A DNA stretch of 64,000 bases from positions 124,001 through 188,000 of the forward strand of contig NZ_JARRAE010000006.1 of NCBI RefSeq assembly GCF_030376605.1, read 5' to 3'. Position numbers and translations under genes: made by a program. Source of the DNA: Pseudochrobactrum sp. sp1633. GTDB taxonomy: Bacteria > Pseudomonadota > Alphaproteobacteria > Rhizobiales > Rhizobiaceae. Positions 44,651 to 53,919 of this stretch are shown in pieces. Below the pieces are notes generated by a model, which worked only from the letters and a program-made list of their open reading frames with translations, made no database searches and was not told where the DNA came from. Positions within the stretch are counted from its first letter, which is position 1. Every line of letters starts with the position of its first letter.

Positions 44651-45928
44651 TCAGGCTTTGGCATCTGCTTTTGCAACTTCATCATCCGAACCGAGAACCG
44701 CTTCAGTGATGGAGTTTGGTATACGCTTCGGCTTTTCAACCAAACCGAGTACCGGCAGAATAATGATAAAGAATGCGAAATAATACAGCGTGCCGATCTG
44801 CGCCATCAAAGTATAGGTGCCTTCGGCAGGACGTGAACCAAGCCAGCCCAGGAAAATCGCATTGATCACAAATACCCAGAAGAACATTTTGAACCAAGGA
44901 CGATAGACCGCTGAACGCACTTTCGAAGTATCAAGCCACGGCAGCACAAACAGAATTGCAATCGAACCAAACATCACCAGAACGCCGCCGAGCTTGGAGT
45001 CGATCGGGCCGATATTGAAGGTAATCGCACGCAGCATCGCGTAGAAAGGCAAGAAATACCATTCAGGAACAATGTGCGCAGGCGTAACCATTGCGTTTGC
45101 TTCAATATAGTTATCCGGATGGCCGAGATAGTTTGGCATATAGAAGACGAAATAGGCAAAGAAGATAAAGAACACGACCGAGCCGAATGCATCTTTAATC
45201 GTCGCATAAGGTGTAAACGGCAGCGTATCTGTCTTCGACTTCACTTCAATACCGGTCGGATTGGTCTGGCCGGTCACATGCAGTGCCCATACGTGCAGAA
45301 CAACTACACCGGCAATCATGAATGGCAGCAGATAATGCAACGAGAAGAAGCGGTTCAGCGTCGGATTATCAACCGCGAAGCCACCCAACAGCAATTGCTG
45401 GATCGGTTCGCCGATAATCGGGAACGCTGTGAAGAAACCGGTAATAACAGTCGCACCCCAGAAGGACATCTGTCCCCACGGCAGTACATAACCCATAAAC
45501 GCGGTTGCCATCATCAAAAGGAAGATCACAACGCCGAGGATCCACAACAACTCGCGCGGCGCCTTGTAGGAGCCGTAATACATGCCGCGTGCAATATGCA
45601 GATAAACCGCGATGAAGAAGAAGGATGCACCATTGGAGTGCATATAACGCAGCAACCAGCCGGAATTAACATCGCGCATGATCTTTTCAACCGAGCCGAA
45701 TGCCAGCTGGGTTGATGCTGCGTAATGCATAGCCAGCACAATACCGGTCAACAGCTGAGCGATCAGCATGAAGGCCAGAATGCCGCCGAATGTATACATA
45801 TAGTTCAGGTTACGCGGAACCGGATAAGCGATAAATGAATCATAGACGAGGCGCGGCAAAGGCAGCCGTGCGTCGACCCATTTTTCGATACCGGTCTTTG
45901 GCGTATATGAAGAGTGTCCGCCGCTCAT
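44651..45928 (-). CDS. petB: Cytochrome b of the bc1 complex
   Basis: A 425-residue integral membrane subunit with eight or nine helices, carrying hemes bL and bH and the Qo and Qi quinone sites. GGHSSYTP at the start, the bis-His ligand helices ([40 protein letters not shown]), and the Qo motif [13 protein letters not shown] are present. The start at 45928 has GAGGAG eight bases upstream, preferred over an upstream start lacking one. Between petA and petC; 20 bases separate it from petA. Confidence 0.96.
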   Translation of the reverse strand: MSGGHSSYTPKTGIEKWVDARLPLPRLVYDSFIAYPVPRNLNYMYTFGGILAFMLIAQLLTGIVLAMHYAASTQLAFGSVEKIMRDVNSGWLLRYMHSNGASFFFIAVYLHIARGMYYGSYKAPRELLWILGVVIFLLMMATAFMGYVLPWGQMSFWGATVITGFFTAFPIIGEPIQQLLLGGFAVDNPTLNRFFSLHYLLPFMIAGVVVLHVWALHVTGQTNPTGIEVKSKTDTLPFTPYATIKDAFGSVVFFIFFAYFVFYMPNYLGHPDNYIEANAMVTPAHIVPEWYFLPFYAMLRAITFNIGPIDSKLGGVLVMFGSIAILFVLPWLDTSKVRSAVYRPWFKMFFWVFVINAIFLGWLGSRPAEGTYTLMAQIGTLYYFAFFIIILPVLGLVEKPKRIPNSITEAVLGSDDEVAKADAKA

Positions 45929-45948
45929 AAAATTTCTCCTCAGACCAC

Positions 45949-46512
45949 TCAACCGACTTTAATGACGGTATCGGAAATGAATGCAAATTCCGGAATGTGC
46001 ATGTTTTCCGGTGCCGGACCGCTGCGGATACGGCCAGCCGTATCATAAGTCGAGCCGTGGCACGGGCAGAACCATCCGCCGAATTCACCGGACTCACCAA
46101 GCGGTACGCAACCCAGATGGGTGCAGACGCCGATCATAACGATCCAGTTTTCTTTGCCTTCACCCGCGGTACGTTCCAGATCCGAAGCCGGTGCGTCTGC
46201 TGCCAGATTGGCATTACGCGCCAGAGGATCCTTCAACGCCGCCATTGGCGTGTTTTTGGCATCTTCAATTTCTTTAGCCGTACGGTTACGGATAAATACC
46301 GGCTTACCGCGCCATTTTACTGTCAGCGATGCACCTTCTGTGAGGGACGAAACGTCCACCTCAATGGATGCCGCCGCTAGGGTCGAAGCATCCGGCCGCA
46401 TCTGGTCGATAAATGGCCATGCCAAGCCGGCAGCACCAACAACGCCGGCCATTCCCGTCGCTATGTACAGAAAATCACGCCGTGTCGGCTCAGCTGTGTC
46501 GTGTGCGCTCAC
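45949..46512 (-). CDS. petA: Rieske iron-sulfur protein of the bc1 complex
   Basis: A 187-residue Rieske subunit. [11 protein letters not shown] near 10-20 is a twin-arginine signal followed by the membrane helix; the [2Fe-2S] ligands are in CTHLGC (130-135) and CPCHGS (149-154), with the two Cys-His pairs and the disulfide cysteines. The start is GTG at 46512 with AAGGAAG eight to ten bases before it. It begins the petABC operon. Confidence 0.95.
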   Translation of the reverse strand: MSAHDTAEPTRRDFLYIATGMAGVVGAAGLAWPFIDQMRPDASTLAAASIEVDVSSLTEGASLTVKWRGKPVFIRNRTAKEIEDAKNTPMAALKDPLARNANLAADAPASDLERTAGEGKENWIVMIGVCTHLGCVPLGESGEFGGWFCPCHGSTYDTAGRIRSGPAPENMHIPEFAFISDTVIKVG

Positions 46513-47117
46513 GTACCACTTCCTTTTTGACTTGCATGTTGAACTGTCCTCTGTTGTCCGTGAGCACATTCGCCTGTTGTTTTATGACGTTCTGTGCCGA
46601 GAGCCGTAAGACCTGCAATGCAGATACAAACCGGACGTAACTCCCCCCACCTAGTTCAAGGTTTAGGCAGGATAAAAAAGCTTGTCCAGTCATCAGAAGC
46701 ACTTACGGCACCATGTCGCAGGCAATGAAACCGGCAAAACAAGCGCCTGCAGCTCTTGGAAATTTCATTCTGCTACAGCCTGACAGCCATTTGTCCGGTC
46801 ATGTTTTCGGGCAAAACATTCACACGGCAACACCGCTTCACCAGCATCCTTAAAACATGCAAGAGCGCTAACAAACAGAGGAAGTCCGCATTCCCCTTTC
46901 ACAGAGATTGAAACAGGCGCCAAATGTCTGCGCCTGTTCTTATATTTCAGGCGGAGCCAAAGAACACCTGATCTACGCCTGCATAAATCTTTAAAAAACC
47001 TTCATAAAACAGTGTTTTCCGGCCTTAAGCACATATCATCTCAACAATTTTGCGATGAAAACATAAAGATGCGTACCGGCATAATGACTGCGCCAAAGTG
47101 TAAATATACACGATGAC
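46513..47117. other. Region upstream of petABC
   Basis: A 605-base spacer holding the pet promoter. It includes a hairpin AACAGGCGC/GCGCCTGTT (46912-46938) with a moderately T-rich right flank and a G-rich GGTGGGGGGAG on the minus strand near 46644-46655. The hairpin could close an unrecognised RNA; no promoter for one was found. Confidence 0.3.
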
Positions 47118-48995
47118 TTACCCCTCAATATCGGCCTCACCGAGAAATCCGCCGGATTGCCGCGCCCATAAACCGGCATAAATACCACCCAAAGCAATCA
47201 GCTCATTATGCGTACCGCTTTCAGCAATCCGGCCATGATCCAGCACGACCAGACGATCCAGCTGCGCGATAGTTGAAAGCCTGTGCGCAATGGCAATCAC
47301 GGTTTTACCTGCCATCAGCCGTGTCAGATTGTCCTGAATGGCGGCTTCGACTTCTGAATCGAGCGCTGAAGTCGCTTCATCAAGAATAAGAATCGGCGCA
47401 TTTTTCAAAACAGCACGGGCAATACTGATTCTCTGCCGCTGCCCGCCGGAAAGTTTAACACCCCGCTCACCAACATAAGCATCATAGGCTTTGCGCCCTT
47501 TATAGTCTTCCAAAGCCCCGATAAACTCTTCAGCCTCGGCCTGACTTGCCGCAAAGCGCAATTCCTCCTCAGAGGCATCGGCCTTAGCCAGCATAATATT
47601 ATCGCGCAAAGAGCGATGCAGCAGCGCTGTCTCCTGACTGACAACAGCAAAAGCTGCACGCAGCGAGCTTTGCGTCACGTCGCGCACATCCTGCCCGTCA
47701 ATGCGCACCGCACCTTCGTCAACATCGTAGAGCCGCAGCATCAGATTAATCAGCGTAGTTTTTCCGGCACCGGAATGACCGATCAGCCCAACACGCTCTC
47801 CGCCGCGAATGGCAAGACTGATATCACTCAGCACACCGGCCTTCACCTTGTTTTCATTCTCAGATCCGTAGCGGAAAGTGACGTGATCAACCTCAATCGC
47901 ACCGGCTGTCACTTGCAGCGGCTTGGCATCACGCTTGTCTTCCATGCCAAGCGGCGCGGAAATCAGCCGCATGGAATTTTCAATCACTCCATAAGAACGC
48001 AGCATGCCGTTCATCTGCATCATCAGGCGGCCAAGCAGCATGTTCAAACGCAGCACCAGACCGAGCGTAAAAGCCACCTCACCCACTGTGGCCTGCCCTT
48101 TGGTCCACAGATCAATCGAAAATGCTGCTACCAGCACAATCATCAGGCTGGAAAGCGCAGTCATGGAAACACGCATACCGGTCAGCGTGCGCATGAAAGG
48201 CAGCATAGTCTTGATATAGCTGGCAAAGCCTGAACGTAAATAAGCCTGATCCATATCCGGCGTATTCAGCTTGATCGTCTGGATATTGGTATAGCTGTCG
48301 ACAATGCGACCGTTGATCAGCGATCCGGCCTCAGCACTGGCCTCGGCCTGTTTACGCATAGTCGGCAGATAGAGACGTGCAATCCATGCAAACAGCGCCA
48401 TCCACACCACAACCAGCACGGCAAGACGCCAGTCGAGCTGCCCGAACAGCAAGAGCGTGGTGATACTATAGATGATCATAAACCAGACCACCTGAATGAA
48501 ACTGGTAATCAGATCGCCTGCCGCCTGCCCTGCCTGCCAGACTTTAGTGGCGATGCGGCCTGAAAAATCATTCTGGAAAAAAGCATAGGACTGGCGCAAC
48601 ACATAGGAGTTGGCCTGCCAGCGGATCATATTATAGAATCCGGGGGTGATTGTCTGATCATCCAGCAATGAGCTGAGCGCCGTCATCAGCACCCGCACCA
48701 CCAGCACGATGAAACCCATCGCCAGCAATTCAACACCGGCACTGACATAAAGACCATGCCAGCTGCGTTCAATTGCACTCTGATCAAGAATATCAACAAT
48801 GCGTCCGGTAAAATAAAAAAGACCTGCTTCCAGCAGCGGCAGAATACCGCCGACAATCAGCGCCAGCAGCAAAGGCCAGCGTGCCTGATAAATATAATGC
48901 CAGAGAAAACGCACCGTTGTTTGCGGCGGGCGTTTACCGTCGAAATCCTGTAACGGATCAATCCAGTTTTCAAACAGGCGGTAAATCATATTCAT
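47118..48995 (-). CDS. ABC exporter, fused membrane and ATPase domains (first of a tandem pair)
   Basis: A 625-residue type IV ABC exporter half: six membrane helices (about 30-330), then a nucleotide-binding domain with Walker A GHSGAGKT near 405, signature LSGGQRQR near 513, Walker B ILILDEATSALD near 533 and the H-loop AHRLS. AAAGG lies before the ATG. Its nearest neighbour in sequence is the exporter immediately upstream on the same strand, with which it may form a heterodimer. Neither shows a distinctive substrate-specific domain; lipid, LPS or drug export are all possible. Confidence 0.92.
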   Translation of the reverse strand: MNMIYRLFENWIDPLQDFDGKRPPQTTVRFLWHYIYQARWPLLLALIVGGILPLLEAGLFYFTGRIVDILDQSAIERSWHGLYVSAGVELLAMGFIVLVVRVLMTALSSLLDDQTITPGFYNMIRWQANSYVLRQSYAFFQNDFSGRIATKVWQAGQAAGDLITSFIQVVWFMIIYSITTLLLFGQLDWRLAVLVVVWMALFAWIARLYLPTMRKQAEASAEAGSLINGRIVDSYTNIQTIKLNTPDMDQAYLRSGFASYIKTMLPFMRTLTGMRVSMTALSSLMIVLVAAFSIDLWTKGQATVGEVAFTLGLVLRLNMLLGRLMMQMNGMLRSYGVIENSMRLISAPLGMEDKRDAKPLQVTAGAIEVDHVTFRYGSENENKVKAGVLSDISLAIRGGERVGLIGHSGAGKTTLINLMLRLYDVDEGAVRIDGQDVRDVTQSSLRAAFAVVSQETALLHRSLRDNIMLAKADASEEELRFAASQAEAEEFIGALEDYKGRKAYDAYVGERGVKLSGGQRQRISIARAVLKNAPILILDEATSALDSEVEAAIQDNLTRLMAGKTVIAIAHRLSTIAQLDRLVVLDHGRIAESGTHNELIALGGIYAGLWARQSGGFLGEADIEG

Positions 48996-49154
48996 CGGGA
49001 AGGCCTTTCCGCAACATCCCGCAATAATTACAGGCAGGAAGGCGCATGCAAAACAGAATCGGCAAGCAAGTTGCTGATGAGATTAATATATAAAGTAAAA
49101 AATTATCCGTCCGCGATTTACATCGGACGTTATATTGAAATGAAGAATGTTGTG

Positions 49155-49181
49155 GCAGCCGCTGCACGAAAGCAGCGGCTG
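49155..49181 (-). terminator. Hairpin after the second ABC exporter
   Basis: GCAGCCGCTGC/GCAGCGGCTG, a strong stem without a U-run on the minus strand (a TTTT is on the other side). It may be mRNA 3' structure. Confidence 0.35.
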
Positions 49182-49206
49182 ATATTTTGTCTTTGCTGAA
49201 CAGAGA

Positions 49207-51072
49207 TTATTCAGCAGGCTCGGACAATGCCGGTTTTTGCTCATCATCAAAGCCGAGGAACCCGCCGGACTGGCGCGCCCAAAGCGAAGCATAAATGCCG
49301 CCCCGTGCAATCAGTTCCTCATGCGTGCCATCTTCAATGACGCGCCCCTGATCCATCACGATCAAACGGTCAAGCGCAGCAATGGTCGACAGACGGTGAG
49401 CAATCGCAATCACAGTCTTACCTTCCATCAAGCGGTAGAGGCTGTCCTGAATTGCCGCTTCCACTTCTGAATCGAGCGCAGAGGTTGCTTCGTCCAGAAT
49501 AAGGATCGGTGCATCTTTCAGGATCACACGGGCAATCGCCACACGCTGACGCTGTCCACCAGACAGTTTCACACCACGTTCGCCAACATGAGCGTCAAAG
49601 CCCTGACGGCCTTTGAGGTCAGAAAGATGCGGCAGGAACTGGTCGGCCTGTGCCTGTGCAACCGCTTCCATCATCATCTCATCAGTCGCATCAGGACGGC
49701 CATAGCCGACATTATCCCTGACAGAACGATGAAGCAGCGATGTATCCTGTGTCACCATACCGATATTGGCACGCAGACTGTCCTGTGTGACCTTGGCAAT
49801 ATCCTGACCATCGATCAGGATTTTACCCTGTTCCAGATCGTAGAAGCGCAGCAACAGATTGACCAGCGTTGACTTGCCCGCACCGGAACGGCCGACAAGA
49901 CCGATCTTTTCACCCGGACGGATATTCAGCGACAGATCATTGATGATGCCTTTGCCTTTGCCATAGTGGAAGCCGATGCGATCAAATGTGATCTCGCCGG
50001 AACGCACATGCAGCGGTTTTGCCCCTTCATGATCAACCACTTTACGCGGCTGAGCAATTGAACGCATGCCGTCCTGCACCGTACCGATATTCTCGAACAG
50101 CGCAGACATTTCCCACATGATCCACTGCGACATACCATTCAGACGCAGACACAGGGCAATACCGATGGCCACCGCACCAACGGATGCAATATTTTCCATC
50201 CACAGCTTGATACCCAGTGCACCCACCGAAAACAGCAACAGCGAGTTCATGAAATACAGCGAGCCGAAAAACTGCGTTACCATACGCATCTGACGGTTTA
50301 CCGTTCCCTGAAACTGCTCCAGACTGTCCCGCACATAGCCCTCTTCACGCTGTGTGTGTGAGAATAGTTTGACCGTAGCAATATTCGTATAGCTGTCGAC
50401 AATACGGCCGGTCATCTCGGAACGCGCATCGGCCTGTGCCTCCGAAATCACCTGCAAGCGCGGAATGAAATAACGAAGCAGGCCGACATAGGCCAGCAGC
50501 CAGACAATGAACGGGATCATCAGACGCCAGTCCGCCGTGGCTGCGATGAAAATTGTACCGGTAAAATAAACCGCTACATAGACCATCACATCCGCAAGCT
50601 TGATCACCGTTTCACGCACAGCCAGTGCAGTTTGCATCAGCTTGGTGGAGATACGTCCGGCAAATTCATCCTGAAAGAATGTCATCGACTGACGGATCAG
50701 ATAACGATGCATCAACCAGCGTACCCGCATCGGGAAATTCCCGATCAGGGTCTGGTGCAATACCAGAGATTGCAACAGAACAATCACTGGCAAAACCACC
50801 AGAACAATACCGCCGATCAGCGCCAGCTTCCAGCCTTCCTGCTGCAGGAAGGTTTCACGGTTATGCTCACTCAGCCAGTCCACCACATTGCCGAGAAAGG
50901 CAAAGAGCGACACTTCGAAAATAGCGATCAGCGCAGTCAGCAGTGCCATAACAACAATCCAGCCCCAGGCACCGCGGCTGTAATACATACAGAATTTGAA
51001 CAAGCCTTTTGGCGGTTGTTCAAGCGGAACATCCGGATAGGCGTTCAGCTTCTTTTCGAACCAACGAAACAT
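49207..51072 (-). CDS. ABC exporter, fused membrane and ATPase domains (second of a tandem pair)
   Basis: A 621-residue paralogue with the same layout: membrane domain (about 30-330), Walker A GRSGAGKS near 396, signature LSGGQRQR near 503, Walker B ILILDEATSALD near 522. TGAGGT precedes the ATG at 51072; a further upstream start is poorly supported. It shares SGGFLG near its C-terminus with the first exporter (ARQSGGFLG), supporting an ancient duplication. The 211-base gap between them contains AT-rich DNA and the hairpin above; they may share one transcript. Confidence 0.92.
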   Translation of the reverse strand: MFRWFEKKLNAYPDVPLEQPPKGLFKFCMYYSRGAWGWIVVMALLTALIAIFEVSLFAFLGNVVDWLSEHNRETFLQQEGWKLALIGGIVLVVLPVIVLLQSLVLHQTLIGNFPMRVRWLMHRYLIRQSMTFFQDEFAGRISTKLMQTALAVRETVIKLADVMVYVAVYFTGTIFIAATADWRLMIPFIVWLLAYVGLLRYFIPRLQVISEAQADARSEMTGRIVDSYTNIATVKLFSHTQREEGYVRDSLEQFQGTVNRQMRMVTQFFGSLYFMNSLLLFSVGALGIKLWMENIASVGAVAIGIALCLRLNGMSQWIMWEMSALFENIGTVQDGMRSIAQPRKVVDHEGAKPLHVRSGEITFDRIGFHYGKGKGIINDLSLNIRPGEKIGLVGRSGAGKSTLVNLLLRFYDLEQGKILIDGQDIAKVTQDSLRANIGMVTQDTSLLHRSVRDNVGYGRPDATDEMMMEAVAQAQADQFLPHLSDLKGRQGFDAHVGERGVKLSGGQRQRVAIARVILKDAPILILDEATSALDSEVEAAIQDSLYRLMEGKTVIAIAHRLSTIAALDRLIVMDQGRVIEDGTHEELIARGGIYASLWARQSGGFLGFDDEQKPALSEPAE

Positions 51073-51782
51073 TTTCGACCTCAGATACGGGGAATCCCGT
51101 GCGAAAACCAATCCCCGCATCATTTCCGTAAAACGGATAAGGCAAGGATCGGTTTTGATTCATTTGCGGTTCTGCCATTCATCTCAAAAACTGAGTATGA
51201 AGCAGAATTTTAGCATTTTTAAAGCATCAAAACATCAGCAGGCACACAGCCCGAAAGTCTCAGATGCGGTTTGAGGATTAAATGCGTGAGCACACTTAAT
51301 CGGAAGATTGATTGAAGAACCGTATTTGACCAGTAAATCCGACGGCACAACTCAACGTCGCTTTCAGGCTATCAGGTGGTTTGCTAGAGCAATCTGATAT
51401 ATACGCTCATTTTAACAGTCCCGTTCAGCGCAACGCCCGCAAGAACAATTCGGGAAAAGATACCGCAGCATCGATTGGTGCGGCACCCACCATGCAGGTA
51501 ACCGGAGCGGGGTTAATCACGCCGGATACAGGAGCGGCTGCAACTGGGGAAAGATTCAAAGAAATCTTAATGCTCATCACAGCCTCCTTCATGGTCAATC
51601 TGATAAAATGGAAGACCCGTATACCACCATGTTTTTTGAGCGGCTAGTCTCAGACTATTATTTTTTCTTCACTTTACCGAGAACACATTAAACTGTGACA
51701 GATTGCACACAATTCTTATTGTTTGAAATTATATGCTATAGGCCGCTTATCTGATGTCACCCGAAACAGAAGCAACAGCCTG
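51073..51782. other. Region between the ABC exporter and trmL
   Basis: A 710-base spacer containing the possible small ORF (51425-51577), and a 13-base palindrome TAGTCT-C-AGACTA (51645-51657) placed between that ORF and trmL, upstream of both, so possibly an operator. The remainder shows nothing recognisable. Confidence 0.35.
51425..51577 (-). CDS. Possible 50-residue Ala/Pro/Val-rich small protein
   Basis: An ATG at 51577 is preceded by a strong AAGGAGG five bases upstream and opens a 50-codon frame ending TGA at 51425-51427. The product has no signal peptide and reads MSIKISLNLSPVAAAPVSG then VINPAPVTCMVGAAPIDA and a tail ending FLRALR, with a single Cys. The AAGGAGG match is unusually good for a region with no other gene. 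I recognise no family. It could be a small protein, an antimicrobial-like or modified peptide precursor, or chance. Confidence 0.45.
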   Translation of the reverse strand: MSIKISLNLSPVAAAPVSGVINPAPVTCMVGAAPIDAAVSFPELFLRALR

Positions 51783-52238
51783 ATGACAATACATATTGCT
51801 CTTTTCCAACCTGATATTCCCGGCAATACCGGCACCATCCTGCGCATGGCGGCCTGTCTGGGGCTGGCAGTTCATGTGATTGAACCAGCCGGTTTCGACC
51901 TCTCCGATCGCGGGCTGAAACGTGCGGGCATGGATTATCTGGAACAGGCGGCGCTCACCCGCCACCTCGACTGGGAGCACTTCAACAACTGGCGCTTGTC
52001 GGAAAATCGCAGGCTGGTACTGCTCTCAACCAAGGCAGCACAACCCTATACAGATTTCAGCTACCAGCCGGATGACATTCTATTGTTTGGCCGTGAATCT
52101 GCGGGTGTACCGGACTATGTGCATGAGACCTGTGAGGAGCGGATTATCATCCCGATGGTTGAAGGTGCACGCTCACTCAATCTCGCGCTTTCGGTAGCAA
52201 TGGCTACTGGAGAATTTATTCGACAAGGTAAAAACTAG
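51783..52238 (+). CDS. trmL: tRNA (cytidine(34)-2'-O)-methyltransferase
   Basis: A 151-residue SPOUT methyltransferase that 2'-O-methylates the wobble base of certain tRNA-Leu species. FQPDIPGNTGTILRMAACLG near 7-26, GLKRAGMDYLE near 42-52 and LLFGRESAGVPD near 100-111, with the SAM-binding knot IIIPMVEGARSLNLALSVAMA near 121-141, are present. The start at 51783 gives the family N-terminus but no good ribosome-binding site was found. A tandem duplication of the 3' end follows the stop. Confidence 0.92.
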   Translation: MTIHIALFQPDIPGNTGTILRMAACLGLAVHVIEPAGFDLSDRGLKRAGMDYLEQAALTRHLDWEHFNNWRLSENRRLVLLSTKAAQPYTDFSYQPDDILLFGRESAGVPDYVHETCEERIIIPMVEGARSLNLALSVAMATGEFIRQGKN

Positions 52239-52269
52239 AAGCCATTCGACAATGTAAAAGCTAGAAAAC
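52218..52269 (+). repeat. 26-base imperfect tandem duplication of the trmL 3' end
   Basis: ATTCGACAAGGTAAAAACTA... (52218-52243, including the TAG stop) recurs at 52244-52269 with 22 of 26 positions identical. A further decayed copy may begin at 52270 (ACTCAACAAATAAA). Confidence 0.8.
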
Positions 52270-52370
52270 ACTCAACAAATAAATCTTTAAATATCAGTCA
52301 ATTAAAAAGAAAAACGGAATCATATTCTGATCTTCTTGAATCAGAACATCAGAAAACAGCGGTAACTTGC

Positions 52371-52631
52371 TTAGTCCGAGCTTGGCAGCCGTCTGATCGT
52401 GAATTCAATCACGTCATTCGGCCGCACATACCAGCTTTCAATCTCTGTCCAGTAAGCGGCCTTCGGATAGGCGTCAAACCACTCCCGCGCCTTCACTCTG
52501 GCAATGCTGCGTGGTAGTGAAAATGTCTCACGGATATAGCCGTCACTGATATTTGGCCTCACGCCGGATGCAGCTTTGCGCATCTGTCTGCGCAGACCTT
52601 CCAGTGGTGGCTTAGGCGGTATCGATGTCAT
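52371..52631 (-). CDS. Small conserved hypothetical protein
   Basis: An 86-residue basic protein (RRQMRKAASGVRP, YIRETFSLPRSIARVKAREWFDAYP, YWTEIESWYVRPNDVIEF). AAAGGAAA precedes the ATG by eight bases. I recall similar short proteins in Rhizobiales with the KAREWF and EIESW core, but no domain name. It may be a nucleic-acid-binding or adaptor protein; nothing decides it. Confidence 0.75.
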   Translation of the reverse strand: MTSIPPKPPLEGLRRQMRKAASGVRPNISDGYIRETFSLPRSIARVKAREWFDAYPKAAYWTEIESWYVRPNDVIEFTIRRLPSSD

Positions 52632-52966
52632 AAGCGATTTCCTTTACAGCGCCGCAACGGGGCAAAAGACAAAGCAGAATAAGCATCACGCTCAACACTC
52701 AAATATGTTCACACATATTACAAGCAGAAGCTGCACAGGGACTTACAACTCTATAGTGCATTTTACAGCAGAATCTCATCCGAAACGAGTCATTTCCACG
52801 TCTCTTATCGCTGCAAAGCGTGAACAAAATCTGTTTCTTTCCAAAAAACAGAAAGCTTTCATAAACATAATCCGGTTTATGAAGACTATATAACCTGTTG
52901 ACAGCTGCTGATATGCTGGCGCTGCGGCTTTATCCGTGGCACCCAAAACATAACAAGGAACCAAGC
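52632..52966 (+). other. Region before hemF
   Basis: A 335-base spacer. AT-rich with an apparent TATA-like region around 52880-52890 (GACTATATAACC); no further signal. Confidence 0.3.
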
Positions 52967-53881
52967 ATGCAACGTCCGGATCTTCCAGCTCATCTTCCTG
53001 ATAATCTCGACGAGAAAAAACAACTGGCGCAAAACTGGTTCGAAGAACTGCGTGACCGTATCTGCTCCCTGTTTGAAACCCTTGAAGATGAAGTAGCGGG
53101 CCCGCTCAGCGACCGTGAAGCGGGACGCTTTGTGCGCACCCCTTGGGCGAAAGACGAAGGCCGTGGCGGCGGCGGTGTTATGTCGATGATGCATGGCCGC
53201 GTTTTTGAAAAAGTCGGCGTGCATGTCTCTACAGTCTATGGCGAGTTTTCGCCGGAGTTTCGCGCCCAGATTCCGGGTGCCGATGAAGATCCGCGCTATT
53301 GGGCAAGCGGCATTTCTCTGATTGCGCATCCGCAAAATCCGAATGTACCGGCAGTGCATATGAATACGCGTATGGTTGTGACAACGCGCCAGTGGTTTGG
53401 CGGCGGTGCCGACCTGACCCCTGTGCTTGACCGTCGTCGCACACAGGAAGATGCCGACAGTCAGGCCTTCCATAAAGCGCTGAATTTCGTCTGCAACAAA
53501 CATGCAGGCATTGCCGATTACGACCGCATGAAACAATGGTGCGATGAATATTTCTATCTGCCGCATCGTCAGGAACCACGCGGTATTGGCGGCATTTTCT
53601 ATGACTGGCTGCACTCAAGGGATGAACAGGGCGGCTGGGATGCCGATTTTGCATTCACCCGCGATGTCGGCCGCTGCTTTGCCGTGGTCTATCCGCATAT
53701 TGTGCGCCAGAACTTTAATCAGCCCTGGACAGAGGCTGACCGCGAGGAGCAGCTGATCCGTCGCGGGCGGTATGTGGAGTTCAACCTGCTGCATGACCGC
53801 GGCACCATCTTCGGCCTCAAGACCGGTGGCAATATTGCCTCGATCCTGTCTTCCATGCCGCCAGTGGTAAAATGGCCTTAA
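52967..53881 (+). CDS. hemF: Oxygen-dependent coproporphyrinogen III oxidase
   Basis: A 304-residue aerobic HemF, decarboxylating two propionates of coproporphyrinogen III in haem synthesis. [21 protein letters not shown] near 63-83, [10 protein letters not shown] near 128, [11 protein letters not shown] near 145-155, and [22 protein letters not shown] near 268 are all present. AAGGAA precedes the ATG at 52967; an upstream open frame from 52898 lacks a site. Strong terminator after. The bc1 genes in the window would be customers for haem. Confidence 0.96.
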   Translation: MQRPDLPAHLPDNLDEKKQLAQNWFEELRDRICSLFETLEDEVAGPLSDREAGRFVRTPWAKDEGRGGGGVMSMMHGRVFEKVGVHVSTVYGEFSPEFRAQIPGADEDPRYWASGISLIAHPQNPNVPAVHMNTRMVVTTRQWFGGGADLTPVLDRRRTQEDADSQAFHKALNFVCNKHAGIADYDRMKQWCDEYFYLPHRQEPRGIGGIFYDWLHSRDEQGGWDADFAFTRDVGRCFAVVYPHIVRQNFNQPWTEADREEQLIRRGRYVEFNLLHDRGTIFGLKTGGNIASILSSMPPVVKWP

Positions 53882-53893
53882 ATACAAGATCAG

Positions 53894-53919
53894 AACGGGG
53901 GCATTAGCCCCCGTTTTTT
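53894..53919 (+). terminator. Terminator of hemF
   Basis: AACGGGGGC, loop ATTA, GCCCCCGTTTTTT. The stop codon of the convergent beta-lactamase gene lies at its end (53918-53920). Confidence 0.9.

Noticed and set aside
46912-46938. A terminator of an sRNA upstream of petABC
   Set aside because: The stem is good but lacks a U-run and no promoter was found, so kept only as a hairpin.
51381-51647. An 88-codon plus-strand frame overlapping the small minus-strand ORF
   Set aside because: Starts with TTG or ATG without a ribosome-binding site; the minus-strand frame is better supported.
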